Part shown: positions 54,935 through 63,199 of the stretch, one piece after another
Layout: every line of letters begins with the position of its first letter
How positions within the stretch are numbered: the first letter of the stretch is position 1
From: ChocPot-Mid sp043804925
Lineage (GTDB): Bacteria; Bacteroidota; Ignavibacteria; Kapaibacteriales; UBA2268
Assembly (NCBI GenBank): GCA_043804925.1
Contig: JAZDIP010000106.1
Coordinates: 1-64,000, forward strand
Length of the DNA: 64,000 nt
Reading direction: 5' to 3'
Position numbers and translations under genes: made by a program
Notes under the pieces: generated by a model
What the model was told of the DNA's origin: nothing
What the model saw: the letters and a program-made list of their open reading frames with translations, nothing else
Database searches by the model: none

Positions 54935-55177
54935 TTAAACCCACTCCCTCGTCAACTCATCTATTTTTTCCATTGTCTTGATTGTATAATCCAAAACATT
55001 AACAACATTAATAAAATGGTTAACATCAAAAGTTGATAATGCTATTTCATGCTTTTTGCGTTCTTTCAGCCATTTGTCCAATACCTGATAGCCGCCTCCC
55101 AAATTGGTGATGGTAATCTTTTTGAATGCTGTTAAAGTATTCCTGAAACATAAAACAACCTGATAATGATTAAATAC
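54935..55177 (-). pseudogene. C-terminal remnant of a type ISP restriction-modification enzyme
   Basis: The minus strand reads, without any ATG, LTAFKKITITNLGGGYQVLD, then KWLKERKKHEIALSTFDVNH and FINVVNVLDYTIKTMEKIDE, ending LTREWV and a stop at 54935. The GGYQVLDKWLKxRK ... xxHxxxVVxxLxxTIxxMxxID pattern is the C-terminal end of type ISP restriction-modification proteins, which are normally over 1000 residues. All catalytic domains are absent, so this is a relic. Confidence 0.65.
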
Positions 55178-55179
55178 TT

Positions 55180-55454
55180 ACATAATACAAAAATAGGAAA
55201 TAATTATCTTTGTTTAAATATAATTAACCACAAATATTTGAAGTGTAAAAGTGTAAAAGGGATTAGGGTAATTTTTACGGTTACAGTATCTGATTTATTC
55301 GTAGAGTTTGCATTGAACTTTTTTTTGAATAAATAACAAAGAGCATTATATCTGATTATTATATTTAAAATCAATAATTCATAATAATTATAACAATTTT
55401 TTTTGTAAATTGTTTTTAAAAATATTGTTAACACAAAACAGTCATGTTAAATAT
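55180..55454. other. AT-rich spacer
   Basis: No gene or clear signal. A minus-strand frame of 76 codons at 55204-55434 is low-complexity and is not supported. Confidence 0.4.
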
Positions 55455-56174
55455 ATGAAAAGTACTGAAATAAAATTACCTAAAAAAATAACACCGTGTC
55501 CAATTATAGATGCGTTGTTGGAGATTAGGTTTTCAATTAATACTGATCCAAATGCTGTATTTGGACAATTATATTCATATTTCAAAGAATCATTTTCAAA
55601 GCCAGAATCTTTACCAATTTTACAAGTACCTGAATATATAAGAAAAGTTGACCCGAATTTTCAATTCAAACCTCATTATCGACTTGAAAAGGATGGGTTT
55701 ATTCTACAAATTGGTTCAGATGTTTTAACGATTAGTTCTTTTCCAGAATATATTGGATGGAATAATTTCTCTGAAATGATTTATGAAATATTAAAAAAAG
55801 TGAAAACTTCTGATATAATTGATAGAATTTCAAGGCTTGGTTTGAGATATGTTAATTTTTTTGAATTGAATATTTTCGACCATATAAATTTAGATGTTCA
55901 TATGACTGGAAATTCTATTACAGAAAAAAATATTATAATAAAAACTGAAATAAATGGTGATGATTTTAAGCAAACATTACAAATTTCAAATCATGCACAA
56001 AGTGGTGAAAAATTTGGTTCAATAATTGATATTGATACTTTTAAAGATATTGAATTAGAAGATTTTTTTAATAATCAAGAAAAGTTGATAGAATTTGTAC
56101 ATTTACAAGAAAAACACTTATTTTTTAGTTTATTAAAAGATGAATTTTTGCAAAATTTTAATCCGGAGTATTAG
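55455..56174 (+). CDS. TIGR04255-family protein
   Basis: 239 residues from ATG 55455 (an ATG at 55410 would add 15 poorly fitting residues). The head (ITPCPIIDALLEIRFSINTD) and the core (YRLEKDGFILQIGSDVLTIS, then RISRLGLRYVNFFELNIFDH) match the sporadically distributed TIGR04255 family. No catalytic residues are known. First gene of a tight three-gene operon (2-bp gap, then 4-bp overlap), strongly AT-rich compared with nadAC, which suggests horizontal transfer. Such loci often lie among defence genes, and here next to a restriction-modification relic. Confidence 0.75.
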   Translation: MKSTEIKLPKKITPCPIIDALLEIRFSINTDPNAVFGQLYSYFKESFSKPESLPILQVPEYIRKVDPNFQFKPHYRLEKDGFILQIGSDVLTISSFPEYIGWNNFSEMIYEILKKVKTSDIIDRISRLGLRYVNFFELNIFDHINLDVHMTGNSITEKNIIIKTEINGDDFKQTLQISNHAQSGEKFGSIIDIDTFKDIELEDFFNNQEKLIEFVHLQEKHLFFSLLKDEFLQNFNPEY

Positions 56175-56176
56175 AA

Positions 56177-56500
56177 ATGTCTACTGTAACAAATACAACA
56201 ACTTCAACCGCAATTTTATTTTTCGCATTAACATCAATTAATCCGACAATGTATAGTAATCCTTATTACTCTACTGATAATTTGATTCCTTTAAAAAATC
56301 ATTCTTATCGTGTCAATAAAGATTTAGTTTATTTGAAAAATATAGAATTTGATGAATCAAAAAGTTACATGTTGATTACTAATGAAAATGAAATATTTAA
56401 TGTTTTATCGAATTTCTCAAATAAAATATTACATCACTTAGTTGATATTGAACCTGAATATTCTGATATATTAAATAAGCATTTTTGGGAATTAATATGA
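56177..56500 (+). CDS. Small protein of unknown family in the TIGR04255 operon
   Basis: 107 residues, 2 bp after the TIGR04255 gene. A weakly hydrophobic threonine-rich start (STAILFFALTSINPTMYSNP) is followed by a soluble acidic part (YLKNIEFDESKSYMLITNEN, then IEPEYSDILNKHFWELI). Its stop codon overlaps the next ATG. I do not recognise it. The spacing implies obligate co-translation with its neighbours. Confidence 0.6.
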   Translation: MSTVTNTTTSTAILFFALTSINPTMYSNPYYSTDNLIPLKNHSYRVNKDLVYLKNIEFDESKSYMLITNENEIFNVLSNFSNKILHHLVDIEPEYSDILNKHFWELI

Positions 56501-57114
56501 AAATTGAAGATATTGATCTTTATTTACCAAAATTTCTGTCAGCGGAATCCTATAGAATATTAATAAAAGGACTTAATGACTTTCCTGAAAATATTGATAC
56601 AAGGTTATATACTACCTATTTAAATCAAAAAAATTTAATTTATCAAGGAGATGGAATTCAAGACTTATTAGTAATTAATCTACCTAAAAGCGAAATTAAT
56701 AAAGTTCCATGTATGATATTGTCAAATACATGTGATATTGATTTGCATAATAAACGAAAATTACCAACAAAAATAGTTTATACCCCTATATTTAATCTTG
56801 AAAAATTTTATAAAAAGTTAAAATCAGAATCAAAGGATAAAGAAGGCATACTTTCCTTTATTAAATCTGTAAAAAGACAGGAAGTATCACAGATATTTTA
56901 TTTACCAAAATTAAATGAAAAAATTGATGAATCTATAATATTTTTTGATTTTATCTGTAGCTGCGATAATGGATTTATTGATAGAGAAAATTTAAAAACT
57001 CAGAGATTATTTACTTTAAGTGATTATGGATCGTACTTGTTCATATTTAAATTATCAATTCATTTTACAAGAATTCAAGACAAAGTTGAAAGAAGAAGTA
57101 TTATCGATGAATAA
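56497..57114 (+). CDS. Protein of unknown function with an 'LSNTCDID' motif
   Basis: 205 residues from ATG 56497, overlapping the preceding stop codon by 4 bases. The block CMILSNTCDIDLHNKRKLP followed by KIVYTPIFNLEKFYK resembles a 'vlSqTCDi...vlyaPl' motif in uncharacterised bacterial proteins (from memory). It is otherwise rich in Lys, Ile and Asp. Last gene of the TIGR04255 operon. No function proposed, though a toxin/antitoxin or defence role fits the context. Confidence 0.6.
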   Translation: MKIEDIDLYLPKFLSAESYRILIKGLNDFPENIDTRLYTTYLNQKNLIYQGDGIQDLLVINLPKSEINKVPCMILSNTCDIDLHNKRKLPTKIVYTPIFNLEKFYKKLKSESKDKEGILSFIKSVKRQEVSQIFYLPKLNEKIDESIIFFDFICSCDNGFIDRENLKTQRLFTLSDYGSYLFIFKLSIHFTRIQDKVERRSIIDE

Positions 57115-57198
57115 TTTTTGAGGGTGTAAACTAAGGTTTTCTTAAGTATGTCTTATTGATTATCTACTCTCTTAGCCATTATATCATGAACTTAAATT

Positions 57199-57222
57199 TG
57201 GAGTTCCCCCAATATTATGGAC
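57199..57222. repeat. IS3-family terminal-inverted-repeat-like sequence
   Basis: TTGGAGTTCCCCCAATATTA followed by TGGACAAAAAA resembles the TGAACTG-CCCC-n-GGACA ends of IS3 (IS51/IS407-type) elements. No complete transposase adjoins; the minus strand just inside reads HHTLIDYERKKLS and a stop, which may be a transposase tail but is not certain. Confidence 0.35.
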
Positions 57223-57296
57223 AAAAAATTAAGATAGTTTCTTCCTTTCATAGTCAATAAGAGTATGGTGAAAACCATTTCAAAATCATTTCGAAA

Positions 57297-57340
57297 CTAA
57301 TATAAAACTATTAGTTTTATATTAGTTTTATAATAGTTTT
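57297..57340. promoter_or_regulatory. Nested perfect palindromes before the terminase small subunit gene
   Basis: CTAATATAAAACT and AGTTTTATATTAG form a perfect 13-bp inverted repeat with a 3-base centre (57297-57325). An overlapping alternative pair, AAAACTATTA (57304-57313) and TAATAGTTTT (57331-57340), competes for part of it. Either a terminator-antiterminator-like switch or a repressor operator could be read; no G/C stem supports a strong terminator. Confidence 0.4.
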
Positions 57341-57416
57341 CTTGCATTTAGTTTTCGGCGATATATATTCGCATTGAGTTTAAAATTATTTTTATGAATC
57401 AATGCGAAGGTGCTTA

Positions 57417-58025
57417 ATGAACAACGAAATCACAACCACAGAAAAAAAACCCTGGGAACAGCTCAAAGGCGAAAAATCCAGGCAATTTTTAGCTTTTTGC
57501 CAATACCTCGAGCTTGGCAACAGGCGTAAATTCAGCAATATCGCATCCTATACCAATGTATCTCCGGGTTGTATTCACAATTGGGCTCAAAAATGGAATT
57601 GGGAAGAAAGAGCTTCGGCTTTCGACAGGCATTCTATAGAAATGAATAAAAAGGAAAAAAGGGAGCAATACGAAAAAGTTAAAAATATTCACTCAAAAAG
57701 TATGAATAATATGTCGCTTCTTATCTACAAACTCATTGATTTAATCAATAAAAAAACCCGCTCTGAGCTTAACAAAATGTCGGATATGGAGCTTACGGAT
57801 TTTTATAAAGCCCTTAAATTATTAACTAATATCCTGCCTTCCCTTTCGGATATCGCTTCTGCCAATTTGAGTCAGTCCAAACCTCTGTGGCAGGAAGAAG
57901 AAACTCCTTTGGATTTTATGACTATTTACGATAAACACCCAGAATTGATTGATGATGTTAACGACTTACTTGGCAAAATAATCAATGCGGAAACTAATGA
58001 TGCTCCTTTATTTAATCGAATATAG
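57417..58025 (+). CDS. Phage terminase small subunit-like protein
   Basis: 202 residues from ATG 57417, where GAAGGTG provides an SD; an ATG at 57402 would lie before that site. The N-terminal half has a helix-turn-helix (FSNIASYTNVSPGCIHNWAQ, then KWNWEERASAFD), typical of terminase small subunits and phage DNA-recognition proteins. A helical middle with a coiled coil follows, and an acidic tail (YDKHPELIDDVNDLLG). Immediately upstream of the large subunit gene. It should recognise packaging sites and oligomerise into a ring. Confidence 0.8.
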   Translation: MNNEITTTEKKPWEQLKGEKSRQFLAFCQYLELGNRRKFSNIASYTNVSPGCIHNWAQKWNWEERASAFDRHSIEMNKKEKREQYEKVKNIHSKSMNNMSLLIYKLIDLINKKTRSELNKMSDMELTDFYKALKLLTNILPSLSDIASANLSQSKPLWQEEETPLDFMTIYDKHPELIDDVNDLLGKIINAETNDAPLFNRI

Positions 58026-58056
58026 AAAAATTATTAGGATAAAAAAAAATAAAAAA

Positions 58057-58189
58057 GATAAAAAACGATAAAAAAGATAAAAAACGATAAAAAAGATAAA
58101 AAACGATAAAAAAGATAAAAAACGATAAAAAAGATAAAAAACGATAAAAAAGATAAAAAACGATAAAAAAGATAAAAAACGATAAAAAT
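58057..58189. repeat. Seven copies of a 19-bp repeat between terS and terL
   Basis: GATAAAAAACGATAAAAAA repeats from 58057 with exact 19-bp spacing (58057, 58076, 58095, 58114, 58133, 58152, 58171). The seventh copy ends in GATAAAAATG, so the terL start codon lies in the repeat. There is no Shine-Dalgarno sequence in the unit. The minus-strand frames over it (IFFIVFYLFYRFLSF) are the repeat translated. Confidence 0.95.
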
Positions 58190-59696
58190 GAATAAAATTC
58201 TTTTAGATAATGACATAAATATAACAAACTTCAGAAATGCCTCTCCCGCATCCTTGGCTTATATTATAAGTAAAGGCAGGTTTGAATTTCCTGACCATAT
58301 CAAACTGTTAGACAATTTGCTCGTTAAATTATCCCGTAGAGAATTCAATAAACTAATAATCAATATGCCACCGAGACATGGCAAATCCGAACTTATTTCG
58401 AGATATTTTCCCTGTTGGTATTTGGGCACTTACCCTTCTCACAGAATTATATTGACCTGTTACGGTTCGTCACTGGCAGAATCATTTGGAAGAAAAGTTA
58501 AAAATATCATTTCCGAATTTGGAAATAACTTTTTCAATTTATGCTTAAGTCCTCATTCAAAATCAGCAAAACGTTTTGATATAGAAGGTAATTCAGGCGG
58601 GATGGATTTTGTCGGTGCAGGAGGTGCCATTACCGGAAAAGGTGCGGACCTGCTGATAATAGACGACCCGATAAAAAACAGTGCTGAAGCCGCTTCTTTA
58701 AATATGAGGGAAGTTCTTTGGGATTGGTTTAATTCTACCGCAATGACCCGGCTTGAATCCGATGGTGTCGTTGTGGTTGTTATGACACGTTGGCATGAAG
58801 ATGATTTGTGCGGTAGAATTATCGCAAATAATACAATTATCACTCCCGATGATTATTTTAAGAAAAATATTTCGCTTTTAGATGATTCATGGATATTAGC
58901 AAAGCTACCGGCTATAGCTACTGAAGGTGATTGTATTGGCAGAAGCCCGGGTGAAGCTTTGTGGAGTAGTAGATTTCCAATTAAAAATTTAAAAAATGCA
59001 GAGAAAAGAATGGGCTCTTATTTGTTCTCGGCTCTTTACCAGCAATCACCTTCTCCGGCAAGTGGAAATATTTATCAACGAAAACATTTCAGGTACTTCA
59101 CCGAAAATGATGAGTTCTATTTTCTCGAAGCAATGGGGCAGGATTATGACACTAAAAAGACTATAGCAAAACAATACTGTTCCACATTTATTGTTGTTGA
59201 CCTCGCAGTTACACTAAAGCAGTCTTCAGATTTCACAGTACTTCTTGTTTTTAAAACAACACCGCAAAACGATATATTGGTTGTTGATATTGAACGGCAG
59301 AAATGCGAAGGAGCAAACCACAAAAATATTATCAAAAGAATGAATGATAAGTGGACACCTTTAATGATAGGTATTGAGTCCAATCAGTATCAGACTGCAT
59401 TAATTCAGGAATTGCAAAAAGAAGGATTTTCCATCAAATCATTAAGAGCTGATAAGGAAAAAAAGATTCGTGCATTACCCATGCAGGCAAGATTGGAAGC
59501 AGGAACGGTATTCTTCCCTTTAAAAGCAAGCTGGCTTCATGACTTTGAAGAAGAACTTCTGATGTTCCCGAATGCCACCCACGACGACCAGGTTGATGCC
59601 TTTGCATATATCTCATACATGGTCAGTGATTTCTCAAAAGAGAATCCGAAGAGTGCAGGTATCAGAAAAAAAGAAAAAATAGCATCGAAATTTTGA
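58188..59696 (+). CDS. Phage terminase large subunit
   Basis: 502 residues. The ATPase domain has Walker A PPRHGKS at 61-67, adjacent INM, Walker B LLIIDD at 155-160, and the coupling motif VVMTRWHEDD at 196-206. The C-terminal RNase-H-like nuclease has FIVVDLAVTLKQSSDFT near 330 and HDDQVDAFAY near 475, giving the acidic metal ligands. The protein is full length with no inactivating change visible. It packages phage DNA into proheads; no portal, capsid or tail gene follows, so it is either a remnant or the edge of a decayed prophage. Confidence 0.93.
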   Translation: MNKILLDNDINITNFRNASPASLAYIISKGRFEFPDHIKLLDNLLVKLSRREFNKLIINMPPRHGKSELISRYFPCWYLGTYPSHRIILTCYGSSLAESFGRKVKNIISEFGNNFFNLCLSPHSKSAKRFDIEGNSGGMDFVGAGGAITGKGADLLIIDDPIKNSAEAASLNMREVLWDWFNSTAMTRLESDGVVVVVMTRWHEDDLCGRIIANNTIITPDDYFKKNISLLDDSWILAKLPAIATEGDCIGRSPGEALWSSRFPIKNLKNAEKRMGSYLFSALYQQSPSPASGNIYQRKHFRYFTENDEFYFLEAMGQDYDTKKTIAKQYCSTFIVVDLAVTLKQSSDFTVLLVFKTTPQNDILVVDIERQKCEGANHKNIIKRMNDKWTPLMIGIESNQYQTALIQELQKEGFSIKSLRADKEKKIRALPMQARLEAGTVFFPLKASWLHDFEEELLMFPNATHDDQVDAFAYISYMVSDFSKENPKSAGIRKKEKIASKF

Positions 59697-59845
59697 CATA
59701 TATTCTTGTTTGATTTTAGATTATATATTTTATATTTGTAATTAAGTGGATTGCTGTAACAAATTTTGAAAGATAATGACATGAGTAATCAATTCCTGAC
59801 ATCTGATTTTCTAAATATTCTTTCTTGTATCAAATTTAGAAAAAT

Positions 59846-59951
59846 CCTGTCTGCCGTCTGCTGTCTGCCGTCTCCTGCTTTATTTATTCCTTCATTCTTT
59901 CGTTTCACATTTCACGTTTCACGTTTCACCATTTTCCTGTCTGCCGTCTGC
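59846..59951. repeat. CTGTCTGCCGTC and TTTCACG repeats in a damaged 5' region
   Basis: The 16-mer CCTGTCTGCCGTCTGC occurs at 59846-59861 and again, identical, at 59936-59951 (90 bp apart), with a further partial copy at 59861-59875. Between them lies CGTTTCACATTTCACG followed by TTTCACGTTTCACC. These are spacer-type repeats lying where the signal peptide of the next gene should be. Confidence 0.75.
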
Positions 59952-60060
59952 GATATTACATTCACAAGAGAGTCCCATTGTCTTCACCAGCGGATTTGAA
60001 GAAGGCAATAAATCAATCTGGGATGACAGGGACCCGAATCCTGATTCAACAAATCTTCTT

Positions 60061-61023
60061 ATGGAAGACCCCGGACCATTCAACAAAGCAGGAAATCATG
60101 TAATGCGATTGCGTGTTCCTCCCGGAAGAGGAGGAGCAGATTTGGTTAAGATATTACCCGGAACTTACGATAAGCTCTATGCAAGATGGTACATGATGTG
60201 GGAACCGGGATATGATTTCTCGGCACGAAACCACGGAGGTGGTCTTCATGCAGGTAACCGGAACAATCTTGGGAGGTCCGGTAACCGACCAATCGGTAAC
60301 GACTGGTTTTCTACGTGGATTGAACCTGCAGACACCCACCTGAATCTTTACACTTACTATCGGGGAATGTACATGGATTGTGCAAATCCCCAAGGACAAT
60401 GCTGGGGTGACCATTTTCCATGCTGGTTCGACGAAGGTGAGCATATTTGCGACAAGCCGGAGCATAGGGAAACAATTATGCCGCCAATGATGGAAACCGG
60501 CAGATGGTATTGCATTGAAATAATGTTGGATGCAGGTACTCCCGTTCAAAGTGATGCAAAAGCAGACGGTGTGGCAAACTTTTGGATTGACGGGATTGAA
60601 TACGGTCCATTTCGTCATCTTTGGTTGCGAACAACTGCTGAATTGAAAATTAACATTCTTTGGCTTAGCTTATTTCATCATGGGGAGCACAGTGTCGAAG
60701 GGATTATGCTTGATGAGGTAATCGTTTCAACAGACAGAATCGGCTGTGGCGAGCCACAGAAAATATTAAATGAATCCGATGAAAATTATTTTACCATAAT
60801 CCCTGATTATGATAATAAGACAATATCTGTTTTTTCCAACAAATCTCAGATATTTGATATAACCATATATAATATCTTTGGCGAACGAGTATATTTCCAA
60901 AATAACATTATCGAAGCAAGAAATTATTATGAAATCAGCTTTAACGCTTTACCGACAGGAATTTATTTTGTGCAGATAAAATCAAACACAAGTATCAAAA
61001 ATCACAAAATATTGCTATGGTAA
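60061..61023 (+). CDS. Secreted polysaccharide-lyase-like protein with T9SS domain, uncertain or damaged start
   Basis: 320 residues from ATG 60061, but the same frame is clearly coding from about 59959 (HSQESPIVFTSGFEEGNKSI) and has no ATG or signal peptide there. The body (YDKLYARWYMMWEPGYDFSA, FHHGEHSVEGIMLDEVIVS) resembles concanavalin-like polysaccharide lyases; RWYCIEIMLDAGTP and FWIDGIEYGPF fit a carbohydrate-binding jelly-roll. The C-terminal part (FDITIYNIFGERVYF ... LPTGIYFVQI) is a T9SS sorting domain. Without a signal peptide it could not be exported, so it may be a pseudogene or use a non-ATG start. Confidence 0.6.
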   Translation: MEDPGPFNKAGNHVMRLRVPPGRGGADLVKILPGTYDKLYARWYMMWEPGYDFSARNHGGGLHAGNRNNLGRSGNRPIGNDWFSTWIEPADTHLNLYTYYRGMYMDCANPQGQCWGDHFPCWFDEGEHICDKPEHRETIMPPMMETGRWYCIEIMLDAGTPVQSDAKADGVANFWIDGIEYGPFRHLWLRTTAELKINILWLSLFHHGEHSVEGIMLDEVIVSTDRIGCGEPQKILNESDENYFTIIPDYDNKTISVFSNKSQIFDITIYNIFGERVYFQNNIIEARNYYEISFNALPTGIYFVQIKSNTSIKNHKILLW

Positions 61024-61056
61024 AAAAAACCGTATCATTCAGGATGCGGTTTTTAT
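61022..61056. terminator. Bidirectional terminator
   Basis: AAAACCGTATC and GATGCGGTTTT pair with one mismatch around ATTCAG, with A- and T-runs on both sides. It lies between the convergent lyase-like and metalloprotease-like genes. Confidence 0.85.
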
Positions 61057-61075
61057 GTTATGAAAATAATATTCA

Positions 61076-63199
61076 TCAGGGCCAGCTACCCTCCATAGTT
61101 AATATTATTCCTGAACCAATATATCCCGATTGTGGAGGATCTGATTCCTTATCAACCATTCCCAGAAAAATTGATACCTGTGCAGATACAAAATTCATTT
61201 TACTTTTATTTTTTATAGAGAAAGTCCATGTTGGGTTCATTGAAGCAGAAGGTCCATAAATAACTTTTCTTGGATTTTTTCCATTAGCATCTGTGATATC
61301 TACCCAGATAGAATCTATTTGAGGTTGCCATCTTGGTTCAGGATTCATAACTGACCTGTTAAAAGAAAGAGATGATATATCAAGAGATAAATTATAAGAA
61401 TGAGTAACTCCTTCAGGAATTTCCTGCATAGTGAATCTTATCATTCGCAATTCGCCAAAGGGATTAACATCCTGAGTAATTTTAAATCCATTAGTTGAAT
61501 TCATTAAAAATGCCAAGTTTGCATTTACACCCTTATTATAAATTTGAGTTTCCCAATTAGAACTATAATTTTGTATATATTTATCAGTATCTATTACAAG
61601 GTCTTCAATTTTTATTTCGTTATTAGTCGGTTCGTTCCAATCTATTGATAGAGGAAAATCCATTGAATCTTTATAATCATTATAAAATACCCTAAGTATA
61701 GATTCACCGGGGAATAAACGATAAATTTTGAATTCACCATCCTTACCTGTTTTAAAAGATTGAATAAGCCGGTAGCCATATTCATCTTCTCCGGTTTGTG
61801 AAATATTGTGAACTACTGCGCCTTCTAAAGGATTACCTTTGGAATCTACTACTTTACCCCTCCCATTGTATGACCATCCTATTGGCTCGAGCATAGCCGG
61901 TAATTTGAATTTATGTTCATTGCCTAATTCATCCAAGTAATCCTGGATATGAGTTCTTGCTTCGTCAACCGTTCTTGGGCCTCTCAAAATCAAATTCATT
62001 ATGTTATTAACGGTTGCATTTATAACCGGAACTTTGCTTTTTGTTCTCGCACCTTGTTTTGACTCAAAATTATGAATCTCATTTGCGCTTCTTATTAGAG
62101 CGACCCAAAGGGCTGTCGGAAAACTTTCGTATGAAGGAAAGTCATTTGCACTTGGCTCAGAGCCAATAATATCACACATATTGTTAATTGCTCTAACATT
62201 AGACAAATCATAGCCATTTGGGTAACCATTGAAATAACCAGTAACTAAGTATTCCGAAAAATATGCATAATCTTCAAGCAAACCGTCATTTCTTGTTCCG
62301 TATAAACCCGGCTCATGGTCTCTGCCTGTTCTAAAAAGTGTTTGCAGTTCATCATATCTGTTAAAACCCAACAATACATGAGTCATATAATGTCCGACTT
62401 CGTGGGCTATTACATTCAATTCAACATTGTTTCTGAAATAAAAATTTGCATTACTCCAAAGAATACTATTATTCCCATTGTAAGCACACGAACCTGATAA
62501 ACTGATTGTATAAGATAAAGTACTCTTAATATTGTTTCTCGCAGTTTGAGCAACATCTTCAGGAAGATATTGAAGCCAAAGGTCAATCACCTGAGTTAAA
62601 TTCTTTCTTATAGAATCCAATATTGTACGATTTGGAGAATTTTCAGGTAAATTAACAATGGCAAAGTAATTCGATGCAGGTGGTCTATTAACCTGGATTT
62701 TATTTTTGGATTGAATATGTTTCCCGGCATTAACAGTAAAAACTTTTTTATTATCTTCGATAGTGTATTCACTAACGGGCCACCAGTCGGTACTTTTCTT
62801 ATTAATCTCGATTTCATGTTCTACCGCTCGATATGAATATAGCATATTATACTCATTATCATTATGAGGAAGCAAGACCTCAACATCTTGTTGTCCACTA
62901 TATTCCATATAAAACTGTTCAGATGGCAGGCACATTTCAGGTGAAGTTGTTATTTTAGCAATAGTCAGTTTTCCTTCGCCACCATCAGGAAAAATAAATG
63001 TTAAACCTGAAACCTCATCTTCGATTTCAACTTTTTCTCCTCCTGAAACATTATATTCCTTTTTTTCACCAATTTTCCAAACAGCACCACCATCGGGTTT
63101 CACCGGATTATCGTCGGCACAGGATGCAAATAAGACAAAAGCGATGAGAATCAATATCTTTTTGTTAAAGATTGATTGAATTAGATTATTTGATTTCAT
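61076..63199 (-). CDS. Lipoprotein with zinc-metalloprotease-type motif and carboxypeptidase-regulatory-like domain
   Basis: 707 residues from the ATG at 63199, preceded by AGAGGTG. Lipobox IAFVLFASC (Cys27). A gluzincin/metzincin-type HEVGH motif lies at about residues 266-270 in VELNVIAHEVGHYMTHVLLG; a possible third ligand is in GLLEDYAYFSEYL. From about 460 a carboxypeptidase-regulatory-like domain (GKVVDSKGNPLEGAVVHNIS ... GKDGEFKIYRLFPGESIL) and then a beta-rich C-terminal domain. Surface-anchored peptidase is plausible. The next gene, at the window edge, is a paralogue of its C-terminal part. Confidence 0.75.
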   Translation of the reverse strand: MKSNNLIQSIFNKKILILIAFVLFASCADDNPVKPDGGAVWKIGEKKEYNVSGGEKVEIEDEVSGLTFIFPDGGEGKLTIAKITTSPEMCLPSEQFYMEYSGQQDVEVLLPHNDNEYNMLYSYRAVEHEIEINKKSTDWWPVSEYTIEDNKKVFTVNAGKHIQSKNKIQVNRPPASNYFAIVNLPENSPNRTILDSIRKNLTQVIDLWLQYLPEDVAQTARNNIKSTLSYTISLSGSCAYNGNNSILWSNANFYFRNNVELNVIAHEVGHYMTHVLLGFNRYDELQTLFRTGRDHEPGLYGTRNDGLLEDYAYFSEYLVTGYFNGYPNGYDLSNVRAINNMCDIIGSEPSANDFPSYESFPTALWVALIRSANEIHNFESKQGARTKSKVPVINATVNNIMNLILRGPRTVDEARTHIQDYLDELGNEHKFKLPAMLEPIGWSYNGRGKVVDSKGNPLEGAVVHNISQTGEDEYGYRLIQSFKTGKDGEFKIYRLFPGESILRVFYNDYKDSMDFPLSIDWNEPTNNEIKIEDLVIDTDKYIQNYSSNWETQIYNKGVNANLAFLMNSTNGFKITQDVNPFGELRMIRFTMQEIPEGVTHSYNLSLDISSLSFNRSVMNPEPRWQPQIDSIWVDITDANGKNPRKVIYGPSASMNPTWTFSIKNKSKMNFVSAQVSIFLGMVDKESDPPQSGYIGSGIILTMEGSWP

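Noticed and set aside
58012..58227. Minus-strand hydrophobic frames (IFFIVFYLFYRFLSF repeats) that look like a membrane protein
   Set aside because: They translate the 19-bp terS-terL repeat; hydrophobicity is an artefact of the A/T repeat.
59766..59999. 77-residue frame starting MKDNDMSNQFL as a possible signal-peptide gene
   Set aside because: It is in a different frame from the following lyase-like gene and mostly consists of repeat sequence.
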